Part shown: in pieces, positions 23,377-33,700 of the stretch
Numbering within the stretch: the first letter of the stretch is position 1
Layout of the letters: each line of letters opens with the position of its first letter
Origin: Acanthamoeba sp. SK_2022b
Lineage: Eukaryota > Discosea > Longamoebia > Acanthamoebidae
Length of the DNA stretch: 64,000 bases
Assembly: GCA_027943245.1 (NCBI GenBank)
Contig: JANDJZ010000113.1
Span: forward strand, 1-64,000
Direction of reading: 5' to 3'
The notes under the pieces: model-generated
Told to the model about the DNA's origin: nothing
Seen by the model: the letters and a program-made list of their open reading frames with translations, nothing else
Databases searched by the model: none
Made by a program: the position numbers and the translations under genes

Positions 23377-23599
23377 TACATGCCTGTCATGCTGGCCAGC
23401 CAGTTTGATTGCTCATTGAAAGCATGTTGGTAGGCCATTGCTTGGTCAAGTGTGGGGTGGTTGGGATGCTTGGCATAGAACTGAAGCACAGCATCATGGG
23501 TGGGCATGAACTCACTGGCAGGCTCCCATCAGGAGGATAGCCTGTCCATCGGACTTGGAATTCAGGGGAACATCAGCACCAGCCCCAGCCCATCTGGGC

Positions 23600-26500
23600 A
23601 TCAATGATCTGGTCCCACTGGTAGGCCTCACCATTTTCATCAATCACAACAGGTCCTGGTCAGGTGTCCTTGTGTCAGGTCTCTAGTGTGTTTGGGTACG
23701 CTCCAGGAGGGAGACATGGAAGATGGGGTGGATCCATATGGTAGGCAGGAGCTTGAGTTGGAAGTGCAGAGTGGCTGACAGGGGCCAGGATCGGGAACAG
23801 ACCAAGTAACCAATCATCCAGCTTGTGGGAGGGGTGATCAGTCCACAAGTGGGCCTGTCATAAGAGGACCTGGTCACCCACTTGGAAGTCAGGTGCCAGT
23901 AGTCAATGGCGATCTGCTTGTTCAGTGTAGCAGGTCTGTGCTAATTGGATAGCATAGGCAGCAGCAAGGTGGGCAGCTTGCAGATTGGTGACATGCTCCT
24001 GCGCTGCAGGGACTGGGGAATCATTCACAGTGAACTCAGCATGAGGGTGGTAACCATAATTAACGTAGAACAGCAATTGGCCAGTCAAGGCCTGGGGATT
24101 GTTGTTGTAGGCAAACTCTGCAAGGGGCAAAAGATCACACCAGTCATCCCAGAGATGGTCACAGTAGGTCCATAGGTATTGCTCCAGGATCTGATACACC
24201 CATTTGGTCTGGCCATCCATCTGTGGATGGTGAGTGGTGGATAGATTTGGTTGGACTCATAGGAGCTTCAGGATGGTGTGCCACCAATTTGATCAGAATA
24301 GTGGTCCTCAGTCAGACATAATGTCAGCAGGGAGTCCACGGAGGCAGAAAACACAGTCAACAAATTGCCATGCAAAGTCAGTTGCCATGTCCATGGTATG
24401 GGCTGGGATGAAGTGGGCTTGCTTGGAGTGTCAGTCAACCACAACCAGGATGGCGTCATGCCCCCAGCTGACAGGTAGTTCAACAATGTGGTCCAGCAAG
24501 AGTGAGAGCCATGGACATACAGGTATGGGCAGAGGTTGGAGTTTTCCATAGGGGCATGTGGCAAGGAGCCTTGGTGTGTTGGCATTGGGGACAGGTGTGG
24601 ACGTAATTGATGATGAATTGGGCCATTTGGGGCCAGTAGAACTCATGCTCTGTGAGCTTGCATGTCTTGTCTTGGCTGGGGTGGCCAGTGGTGAGTCCAT
24701 CATGCACCTGGCGTAGGATTGTGGTGTAGAGGGCCTCCTGGTCCAGCACACACATGTGTCCTTGGTAGTGCCTCTTGAAGCTGGTAATCAGGGATCGTGG
24801 CGCCCTTCTCCAGGGCTCTTGCTATGTCTCCAAACTTCTGGTCAGCTGGTAGGGCCCTGTGGATGTTGTCCAGGAGGTTCTGTGGTGCTGCATTGCTTGG
24901 GGGTTGTTTCTCATCTACCACGCCATGGATTGAAAGGGGATGGAACTGGACCTCTGTGGGCGCTTCTGCTGCCTTTCCCCCTTCCAGGAGATTGGGCTGT
25001 CTGCTAAGTGCGTTGGCCTTGCCATTGAGCCTGCCAGCACAGTGCATCAGGGTGTACTTGTATCCATTGAGGGTTTCCAACCACTGTGCCTGCCAGCGAG
25101 ATAGGACTTGGGCAGTCTGGAAGTGGAGGTGTGACTGAGGTGAGGTTGCAGTGGTCACTGATGATGTTGAATGGGTGGTGTAGTCCCTTGAAGTACTGTT
25201 GCCACACCTTCACGCTGTGGATGATGGCCAGTAACTCCTTCTTGCCAATGCTGTAGTTGAGCTTGGCAGGTTTGAGCTGTTGGGACATGAAGGTGACCAG
25301 ATGGAAGCAGTGGTTGGAGGTGTCCCTCTGGGATAAGATGCCAGATATCACTCTGTCCAAGGCGTCAACCTTGAGCTGTGTCCCTCATGCAGGGTCATAG
25401 TGGGCAAGTATGGGAGTGCTCATGAACATGGTTTTCAGGTTATTGAATGTGGCCTGGGCTGTAGTGTCAAAGTTGAAGGTTGCTCCCTTATGGAGAAGCT
25501 GGGTGTAGGGCATGATATGTCACAAGTAACCCTCAATGAACCATCAGTAGAAGTTGGCAAATCTGAGGAAGGCCTGAAGCTCTCACACACAGGTCGGGGT
25601 TGGCCAGTCCAGTATGGCCTTGGTCTTGTTGGGGGACATTGCCACTCTGTTGGTGCTGATGATGTAGCCAAGGTATTTGGTCTTGGTGGTGTTGAACTCA
25701 CACTTCTCCACATTGATGTAGAGGCCCTCCTTGCCCAGGCGTTGTAGGACCTCATGAATGTGCCCTGTGTGGCTGGCAGAGTCAGTGGAGAAGATCAGGA
25801 TGTTGTCAAGGTATGCGAGGATGATGTCAAGGAGGTCATGGAGAAGGTCATTGATGGCTTGGAAGGTGGCTGGTGCGTTTGTCAGGCCAAAGGGCAGGGG
25901 TCTAGAAGTGGCTGTATCATGTACAAAACGCCATCTTCCACTTGTCCCTCATGGATATGGACCAGGTTGTAGGCCCCTTGGATGTTGAGCTTGGTGAAAA
26001 CCTTGGCTCCACACAGGCGGTTGAGTGAGTCTGAGATGAGTGGTAGCGGCATCCAGTTCTTGATGGTGATTGTGTTGAGACCATGGTAGTTGTGGCAGAG
26101 CTGGAGTTCTCTGGACTCATTGGCTGTGAATAGGATGGGGGCACCTGGTGGTGACTTGGAGGGTTGGATGAATCCTTTATGTAGGTTGTTGTGGAGCCAG
26201 CGCTCACAGGGCCACCTGCTCATGCTTGCTGAGGGAGTAGATGGGACTGAATGGAGGGGTTGTTCTGGGCTCCAGCTCAATAGCATGGTAGAGGGCGCGG
26301 CGCTGGGGAAGTTCATCACAGTGAGCGCAGGAGAACACAGGCAGGAGGTCATGGTACTGGGACAGGACTAGGTTCTTGAGGGTTTTGATGTATTCAGAGG
26401 GGTCCAGGAGATCTGGGGTCCAGGAACAGGGAACAGGGAACAGGGAACAGGATGCAGTGGGGCCTGAGTCAGAGGAGGTCGAGGAATCCTTGGCAAGGAC

Positions 26501-26890
26501 AGTGGCCAGGTTGACAATTGGCAGGCTGCATACCACTGGAGGAGTGTGGAGGCAGTATTGCCACAGTAGGGAGAGTTGAACATTAGGTGGTCAGCATCAT
26601 CAACACTGGGATTGTGGCACTGGAGCCATGTGATGCCAAGCATGATCAGATAGTGGGAGAGACAGCACACATCCAGCAAGATAAGCTTGGCATGGACGCC
26701 TGTTATCAAGGTAGTGGTGACATCATGGGTGATGTCACCCAAAGCGATGGGCAAGCCATCAATGAGCAGGAGAGGGTGAGGAGTGATCTTGGGGGTGAGG
26801 GGAAGAGAGTGATGTAGCAAATCAATTGTCAATGAAGGAGCTCATGGCACTGGAGTCGAGGAGGGTGAGGTCCACTTTGTAGAATGAGGC
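23600..26890 (-). pseudogene. Broken pol of the LTR element (protease, RT, RNase H, integrase)
   Basis: Protease: DSSAMSSFID near 26832-26872, where the usual motif is DSGA. Reverse transcriptase: about 26352-25550, with FTKLNIQGAYNLV, and the catalytic box read as YLDN instead of YLDD near 25800. RNase H: about 25400-25004, with KKELLAIIHSVKVWQQY. Integrase: about 24755-23900, with the zinc-finger HDGLTTGH and CPQC, then AEFAYNN and YGYHPHAEF. A short IHPIFHVSLL segment near 23700 resembles the linker before the C-terminal chromodomain in chromoviruses; the chromodomain itself is not readable. Stops and frame shifts interrupt all parts, so the element cannot make enzymes. Confidence 0.82.
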
Positions 26891-26899
26891 AGATTGGCA

Positions 26900-27431
26900 G
26901 GATAATGTGGTCATCCCAATCCACTGGGTGCGCTGCTGTTGTCATCCAATGCTCAGCAGACAGCGTGGAGGAGGGTTTGCTCACAGGGAGTCCTCCACCT
27001 CCACTGGAGCCTGTGGAAAATCCATATGGAGAGAGAGGAGATTGTGGCGCAGTCCAGGAACATGAAGGACATCACGAAGGACAAGATGGGTGTCCTTGGT
27101 CGGTCAGGGCGTCATGCAGCTCTGTGTAGGTTGTCAGTTGGGCCAGGCCCATGGCAATGATCATCTGGATGTCCAATTTTAACCCTTTGTGGAACTGGTC
27201 ACACTTGGCCTTGTTGTTCCACAAGGTGTGGGCCACATGTGTCTGGAACTTGGTGGCATAGGCTGCCATGGATGTGGTCTGTTGAAGTGTCATGAGTGCG
27301 CAAGCCACGTGGCGCACTTTGTCCAGCTCCCTGAAGTTGAGGAGGAACTTGGAGGTAAAACCATTCCACAATGAAACAGTCAAGGAAGGGTGGTGGGTGG
27401 CTAAGCTGTCAAGGTGGGGAGAGACAGGCAC
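26900..27431 (-). pseudogene. gag-like fragment of the LTR element
   Basis: A readable stretch of about 119 residues has the retrotransposon gag look: WNGFTSKFLLNFRELD, then AYATKFQTHVAHTLWN, then a QFHKGLKLDIQ segment. It lies just inside the 5' LTR. Frame breaks separate it from the protease region. Confidence 0.7.
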
Positions 27432-27535
27432 AAACTACAGCTGCAATCATCAGAATATCCAATTGGGAAAGTGGTTGGGAAAAGTCGGAGGGAAAATGGT
27501 CTCAGGAATGGGGGCTCACAAGCGAACTGTGACAG
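27407..27535 (-). repeat. 5' LTR of the gypsy-type element
   Basis: About 129 bp, the partner of 23241-23364. Apart from the outer few bases, the copies differ at roughly nine positions, at least four of them CpG versus TpG or CpA. The sequence following it on the minus strand does not resemble the initiator-Met tRNA primer site. Confidence 0.85.
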
Positions 27536-27540
27536 TGGAT

Positions 27541-27800
27541 CAGCCTGAGTGCCCAGTTGCTGCTGCTCTTCTTGGTGCCACAGCAGGCACAGATCTTGCC
27601 CTGCAGGGCCTGGGCCAGGCAGGAAGGCAGGTCGTCTGGCACCAGCTCAGACCCCTGTCTGTGGGAGTGATCTCAGTGATGGTGACAGTGATGATGGCAA
27701 TGACAATCCCATCCTAGATGATGGGACTGGAAGCACAGAACAACTGCTTGAGGCCATTGAATCTAATGCTGGCGGTGGACCTGGCATCACAAATTAGATG
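27541..27800 (+). pseudogene. Acidic C-terminal coding remnant beside the 5' LTR
   Basis: A plus-strand frame ends in an acidic, Asp/Gly/Ser-rich tail (SDLSDGDSDDGNDNP then LLEAIESNAGGGP) and a stop near 27797. It is CpG-poor and directly abuts the LTR, so it may be part of an older sequence into which the element inserted. Family unknown. Confidence 0.3.
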
Positions 27801-28239
27801 ATTAGATTACAATCAACAATAAATTAATGAGGATTAAGTGAATGTACTGGGGAGGCTAGGTCCAGTAGGATGCTGGTGAAGACCCCCACAGCCTGAACAG
27901 GTGCACAACAGCTCTGTCCCAAGACAGTTGACACTGAAATTTCAGTAGCAAAGGGGGATATGAGACTCTGCACTCACAATGGGGACCCTCAACTTGCATG
28001 GGAAGCAATCAAAGGTATACACCAAGTGGGCCTCATCCATCATTCCTTCTCAAATTGGAAGAATGACACACCCCAGCAACAGCGCAGGTGTGACAACAAC
28101 GAACTTTGGCCCCTTTTGTGCTGACAAAACCACAACTTCAATGAAAACCAGACTTGACACAACAACACGGAAAAACACTATTCACCCTAGCGCAGACCAA
28201 CACTGGCTGACCCACGAGGGTGCAATTCACCCCCATGGC
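27801..28239. other. CpG-poor spacer in the repeat block
   Basis: AT-richer repeat-like DNA between the LTR element and the non-LTR remnant. I see no convincing coding segment. Confidence 0.4.
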
Positions 28240-29400
28240 TGGCCAGTTTGTTTGCTTCCTCATTTCCTTCTATTTTGTTATTGAAGTCGCTTGGGAGGAG
28301 GTTTTTGATGGCCTCTAGTTTGTTTAAAAATGCTTGCTCTTGGGTTGTACCTCTCTCTTTAGCTTCTTTGTTTTTCTTGGTGATGTGGCTCAGGATGTGA
28401 GTGTAGGAGATTGAGTGTCCAGTTTTTTGGATCTCATTGGTTAGTAAGAGGATTCTTTTGATAGTTGCTTCCTATGTTTTGTGGGGCCACTTGTGGTAGT
28501 TGGTGAGTATGTCTATGGCTGCTTGGGAGTCAGTGATGATGTGTATTGAGGCCTCCTTGATTGGTAGTTCAAGGGTGGTGGAGATTGGTGCCCTTTGGCT
28601 CTGAAGCTGCGGTTGATGCATTTGGGCCTAAGTGTGCAGGCATTGTCCATTAGGTTTATTATTTCTTCATCAGAAGTAATTCTTCCCTGGCAGTTGTTTA
28701 TAGAGAGGCGGTTTACTTGGTTGTCAATAGTTAGGTCATTCCATGTGGCATGGCCCCTGAGAAACAGTTCTCTGGCTATTTTTTCTGTGATTTGTCCTGA
28801 ACCTATGATGCACAGGTCCATGCTTTTTGGTTTGATGTGAATACTGTTCCTGTTGAGGGCAGCTGAAAAGTTCTGAATGCTGGGCTTCTAGATGGTGGCA
28901 TCTATGGCGTCGGTTCCTGGGGACCCTTGCTTGGCTTGGTTTATGGCCCTAGTTTGAACTCTTCAAGGATTTTTTCGAATTCTGGGTTGGATATGTCCTT
29001 GCTATTTTTGGTGGAATTGGAGGCCCATCTGTCTTTGTGGTTTCTGGTCATGTTTAGGTCTCCAGCAAGGATTATTTCCCATCCATGGCTTTGGATTTCT
29101 TGTATGTATACAAGATTGGTTGAAGTTTGTTTTTGAACCATTTGTCTGTCTTCATAAGGTCTTGGGCTGGGGTGTATGCATTAAGGATGATGGTTTTGTG
29201 GTTGTTGATGTTAATGGAGATGGCTGAGAGCCTTTTGCTGGAGGTTTTGTTGTGGTTTTTATCATTGTTTAGAATTTTGTGAGAAGGATTGTAGTGCTAG
29301 GTAACAGAGATGTTGGGTTTGATGAGGAAGGCTTGTCTGCCTTGTGGGGCTGCAGGGTCATTGAGTGCAAAGTTTAGTTCCATTGCATGGCGTTGGGGGA
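28240..29400 (-). mobile_element. Non-LTR retrotransposon remnant: AP-endonuclease joined to RNase H
   Basis: Minus-strand pieces from about 29330 to 28600 read as the endonuclease of a LINE-type element: KTIILNAYTPAQDLMKTD, then GWEIILAGDLNMTRNHKDRW, then MDLCIIGSGQI. The region after this (about 28560-28240) reads as RNase H: SIHIITDSQAAIDIL and IEGNEEANKLASHG. The reverse transcriptase that should lie between them, usually more than 1 kb, is missing. Several stops are present. It is therefore an internally deleted, dead copy. Confidence 0.65.
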
Positions 29401-29620
29401 GATTTTGTTAGTAGGAGTTTGTCCAGGGCTTCTTTTGTTTTTCTGTGTTTCTTTTGGTCTAGGGTGTTTTGGGGAACCAGGAGGAAAGTTACCAAGACAA
29501 TTGGGAAAAGACGAAAAAATGTGAAGGAAAAGACCGACCATTGGGGCAACTGGGCGCATACTCTCCATGAACATAAATGGCTTGTTTTATTGGGCCTGCT
29601 GCGGCGAGGCGTAACACTTT

Positions 29621-30229
29621 TTAGTCAGTGACGTAGAAGGTGCCCTTGACCTCCAGGATGTCACCGATGGGAATGCCGTTGTCAGCGCACACGACCTGCC
29701 CGTTGGCACCGGCGGTACCCTGACGGTACTTGGGCTCAGTGGGGTACTGGCAGGTGAGGCCGTTGAACCCGGTGAGCTGCAAGATGGTGCGTGGCGGGTA
29801 GGGGAACGGGTTTTTGGCGGTGGGGGTGCCCCAGAGCTCAGCCTGGACCTGGTTGACCACAGGGCGAATGGAGACCATGTCGATCACGAAGACCACGACC
29901 TCGGCGCAGTCCTGGGCAGTGGCGCCGGCCGAGGCAGCGTTATAGAGCATGTTGACGAAGGCTTGCTTGACACGATCGTAGACTCCATTGGCCAGCGAGA
30001 CCTGGGTGTTGTTGTTCGGGTGGATGCCGCGCATGCCGGCAACGTGGATCGGCACGCACTTCTTGTCCTTGATGTTGGCCTGGATCGACCAGGTGCCAGT
30101 GGTGCCAATGGCACCAGGCGGGTTGACGTACTCGACGCACTCGCTGGGGTCATCTTTCTTCTTGGCATCGACAGCCACAGCAGCGGCCAGCAGGATCAAG
30201 GCCAGGGCGCAGAGAAGGAAGTGCTTCAT
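29621..30229 (-). CDS. Secreted RidA/YjgF-family protein
   Basis: An intronless 202 aa ORF. The start at 30229 begins a typical signal peptide (MKHFLLCALALILLAAAVAVDA). The mature part follows the RidA/YjgF/YER057c pattern: an N-terminal strand ending at HVAGMRGI, then a long helix (VYDRVKQAFVNMLYNAASAG). Next come DCAEVVVFVIDM, VNQVQAELWG, the PYPPRTILQLTGF segment and a final ILEVKGTFYV strand. Classical RidA proteins hydrolyse reactive enamines or imines in the cytosol or mitochondrion using an Arg in PxRxx. Here PPRT supplies a candidate Arg. Five cysteines in the mature chain suggest disulfides and an extracellular or vacuolar location. Whether deaminase activity remains is unknown. Confidence 0.8.
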   Translation of the reverse strand: MKHFLLCALALILLAAAVAVDAKKKDDPSECVEYVNPPGAIGTTGTWSIQANIKDKKCVPIHVAGMRGIHPNNNTQVSLANGVYDRVKQAFVNMLYNAASAGATAQDCAEVVVFVIDMVSIRPVVNQVQAELWGTPTAKNPFPYPPRTILQLTGFNGLTCQYPTEPKYRQGTAGANGQVVCADNGIPIGDILEVKGTFYVTD

Positions 30230-30712
30230 GTTGTTGTACAAGTGTGGGATGTAGTTGGGACGGTAGTATAGTACAGCAAAGGGTATGGTACAGTCGGCGA
30301 AGGTTGGCTTACTGACCAGTGGGCTGTTGGTGAGACGTTTTATGGGCTAGAAGAGCAGTTGCCAGAGGTGAGGGTCGCTCCTTGCGCGAGGTTGCAGCGG
30401 CACAGCCGCAGTGTGGGGAACCGCACGTCGACAATACTGCCCAATGATGTTCGACCATTTGTTACACAGCACTACCAAATCTTGGGAGATCCGCAGATGA
30501 TTGGACTTTCGGAGCTTTTCCAGGCAACAGCCATGGCGCGACCAATCGACAGCCGCGATATATCGTCTACACCTGAATGTACTTTTATAGGTGCCCATAG
30601 GGCTGAGTCCGAGCAAACCAATGGCGGGCCAGCGTAGCCGATCACGTCCCAGGCTGGAGGCTAGGCGCGTTGTATTTGTTTTCTTGCCGTTTCTGTGCTG
30701 AACGTTTTGTTC
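30230..30712. other. Divergent promoter region
   Basis: This gap lies between the divergently transcribed RidA-family gene and the third receptor. A TATACT-like stretch near 30265 and a TTTTATAG near 30583 are candidate core elements. No coding exon is seen. Confidence 0.45.
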
Positions 30713-33700
30713 ATGGCTCGGTCTCGTCGCCTGTGGTATTTTTCGCTGGCGGGGACACTGCTAGCTCTCCTAGTGGTGTGGGGCGGTCCCCAGGGCTGCG
30801 AGGGTAACATCTACGGCTCCGGAGCCATCAACGTGCACGAAGTATTTGCGAGCCTCACCCAACTCTATCGTTACGACCGCGACCGAGTGGCCATCACCTT
30901 TCAGACCTCTACCATTCCTCAAGCCCTCACCAAGTACACCGCCGGCGAGCTTGACTTCTTCATCTCCGACGTTGGCCTCAGCGCATCGCAGCTGGCCCCG
31001 TTCGACGGAATTCAGATACCCATGATGGGTACCCCGCTCGTCGTCGCCTTCAACCTTCCCGGCTTCGGCGTCAAGGACACCCTCGTTATGGACCGCGAAA
31101 CCTTGGCGCGCATCTGGTACACGTCATCATCTCGCCTCAGTGGTTAAGCCATTTTTGTCTTGACCGTTTTTCCTTTTGGTTGGAGTCACCACCGATTGCT
31201 TCTCGTTTAACCAAAAAAATGATAACACAAAACTATAACCCAGGAACGGTGACATCCGTCAGTGGAATCACGAAGACATTGCCCGGTGGAACACTGGGGT
31301 GACCCTGCCGTCCCTCAACATAACTATGACCTACTGGAGCCCGTCGACCAGCGCTCTGGGCTACACGGCTGTCTTCAAGACGGCGCTGTCGCGATTCTCG
31401 CCAGCCTTTGCCGCCGACCTCGCCGCAGCGGGAGACGCGCTGGAGAACATGCTGCCCTCCCTGGGGCCTAACAAGTGGGCCATTCCCGGCGACCCATACG
31501 AGACGGGAGACAAGCGCATCAACATGACCGCAACCACTCCGGGCATGATGACCTACATGGAGCGCCAGAAGGCTGACTCGATGGGCTTGCCCTACATTCG
31601 CCTGATCAACAAGGCCAACAATACGGTAGACGGTTCACCGGCGGCGGTTCAAGCGGCCATGGACCAGTTCAGCGATCTCATCAACAACGGCACGCTGGTG
31701 ATCGATGTGGTGGACTCGAACGCCACGGAGGCCTGGCCGATGAGCTACATCAGCTACCTGACCCTGTCCAAGAGCATCAATCCCTCTACGGGCGGCTGCT
31801 CGCGCGCAAGCAACATGCTACTCTTCCTCAGCTGGACGCAGCTCAACGAGGCCGTAGCCGATGTATTCGTATCCAATCAGTTCGCGCCACTGACCAACCC
31901 CTATCGGCGCCGACTCATTAACGAGCTCTACACGATCGCCTGTCAGGGCACTCCCGTACTCACCACGCCCGTGCTGCTGGGCATTGGCGAGGAGGCCGAC
32001 CTCATGGGCGACTGGTCGCAGGACTTCCAGACCCAGTCGTTCTCCATCAAGCACTTTGAGAGCACGAGCTCCGAGGCTATCAATCAGATGCGGCGAGGCG
32101 ACACGGACTACGCCATCTCCTTCACCTGGCCGCTTTCTTCCCCCGTGTCGCTTCCGGCCAAGCGTGATGTGAGCGACAGCGATATCCTTGGAATCCCCGC
32201 TGTGGCCTATGCCGTGGTGCCGGCCTACTACGTCTCGGCCGTGGCGGCCAACAGCAGCCTGGTCCTAAACCTGAACGTACTGGCGGCGATGTTTGCCGGT
32301 CAGGTGACGATGTGGAACGACTCGGCCATCGCGTTACTTAACCCGTCGCTGACCGACTGGCTGCCCCACAAGATCATCAACCTGGTTGTAGGCTGCGACA
32401 ATACCTCTACCATCGACTCTATGCTGGCGAGCGCTTTCGCGGGACTGGCCAACGTCGACGCCGCCATTGCCGGTTACAGGAGCGTGGTCTGTACGACCGA
32501 CCCCGAGACGGCCATCAGCTCAACCGATAACTCGCTCGGCATGTGGTTCTCGACCCAAGTCGTCACGCAGGTTAGGAACGTCAAGACCGCGTCGCTCATC
32601 AACTCGGCCAACACCGTGGTGTCGCCCAACCAGACTTGCATCCTGGCTGCGGTCCAGGATTTTGCCGACAACTCCACCGCGCTTCATCTGATTGGCGGGC
32701 CCGGTCCTCTGAGCTGGCCGTTGGTGGGCTACGCCGTGCTCACAATCTACGCCCAGTCCACGGGCGACTACTCAACGGCCCAGGGCCTGCTTGACTGGGT
32801 GTATTGGACGCAAACCTCGAGCCAGGCGTCCACCGTGGCCAGCAACTACAACCTGGCGGTGCCCGGTCAGGTCTCCGCAGTGCGCCGACGAACCATCACG
32901 CAGCTCGCCTCCGTCGTTTCTACGTCGAACGATGGCGCCTTCGTGTTCTCCCTGAAGGGCTGCGTCTACAACGGCACGATCTGCTCCGACCGAGGGAACT
33001 GCGTCTCGGATCAATGCTCGTGCTCGGCGAGCTGGGTCGGCGATTATTGCGAGAGCGCCAAGTCGTCGGCAGGGTCGTCTTCTTCGGACGTGTTGGCTCC
33101 GGTTTTGGGCTCGGTACTGCCGGTTGTGGCGCTGCTAGTGATCATCGCGGTCATCGTGGTCGCAATTCTGCTGGTATCCATGCGCAGGCGTCAGATTGAG
33201 GACGACTGGGAGATCGCCTACGAGGAGCTCGACGTCGGAGACATGCTGGGCCGCGGCGGATACGGCGAAGTCTACAAGGCCAAGTGGAAGGGCTCCGAGG
33301 TGGCGGTGAAGGTCATGGGGGCTGGCGCCATCACCAGGGACAGCCGCGAGCGCTTCATCCACGAGGCGCGCATCATGTCCAGGCTTCGGCATCCGAACGT
33401 GGTGCTGTTCATGGCCGCTTCGACCAGGCCACCCAAGATGTGCATCGTCATGGAGTACATGGCCCTCGGCTCCCTCTATGACGTACTCCCCCCCTTCCCA
33501 ATCTCCGCCTCCTCGCGTTCGCTCATACGCCCCCAGTCCGAGCTCTCATCGCATGTTGCATGGAAATGCGCAGCTGCTGCACAACGAGCTCATTCCAGAG
33601 ATACCGTTAGTGCTCAAGGTCAAGATGATCCACCAAGCGGCCAAGGGCATGCACTTCCTTCACTCGTCGGGCATCGCGCATCGCGACCTCAAGTCGCTCA

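Larger units (their letters stand above)
23241..27535 (-). mobile_element. Decayed Ty3/gypsy-type LTR retrotransposon (chromovirus-like)
   Basis: Two direct repeats of about 125 bp bound a 4.0 kb interior read on the minus strand. Order from the right end: gag-like segment, aspartic protease, reverse transcriptase, RNase H, integrase and a short C-terminal region. This is the Ty3/gypsy order, with integrase after RNase H. The repeats begin TGTCAC and end in CA on the minus strand. A perfect polypurine tract, GGAGGGGGATAC (23365-23376), abuts the 3' repeat. The coding region has several in-frame stops and frameshifts and is not functional. No matching target-site duplication is obvious in the 5 bp on each side. 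Confidence 0.88.

Noticed and set aside
27384..27406. tRNA primer-binding site after the 5' LTR
   Set aside because: The sequence does not resemble the end of initiator-Met or another tRNA I could name, and the LTR edge is uncertain by a few bases.
22054..30712. tRNA or rRNA genes in the intergenic and repeat regions
   Set aside because: I found no A/B-box pair with a cloverleaf and no rRNA-like segment by eye.
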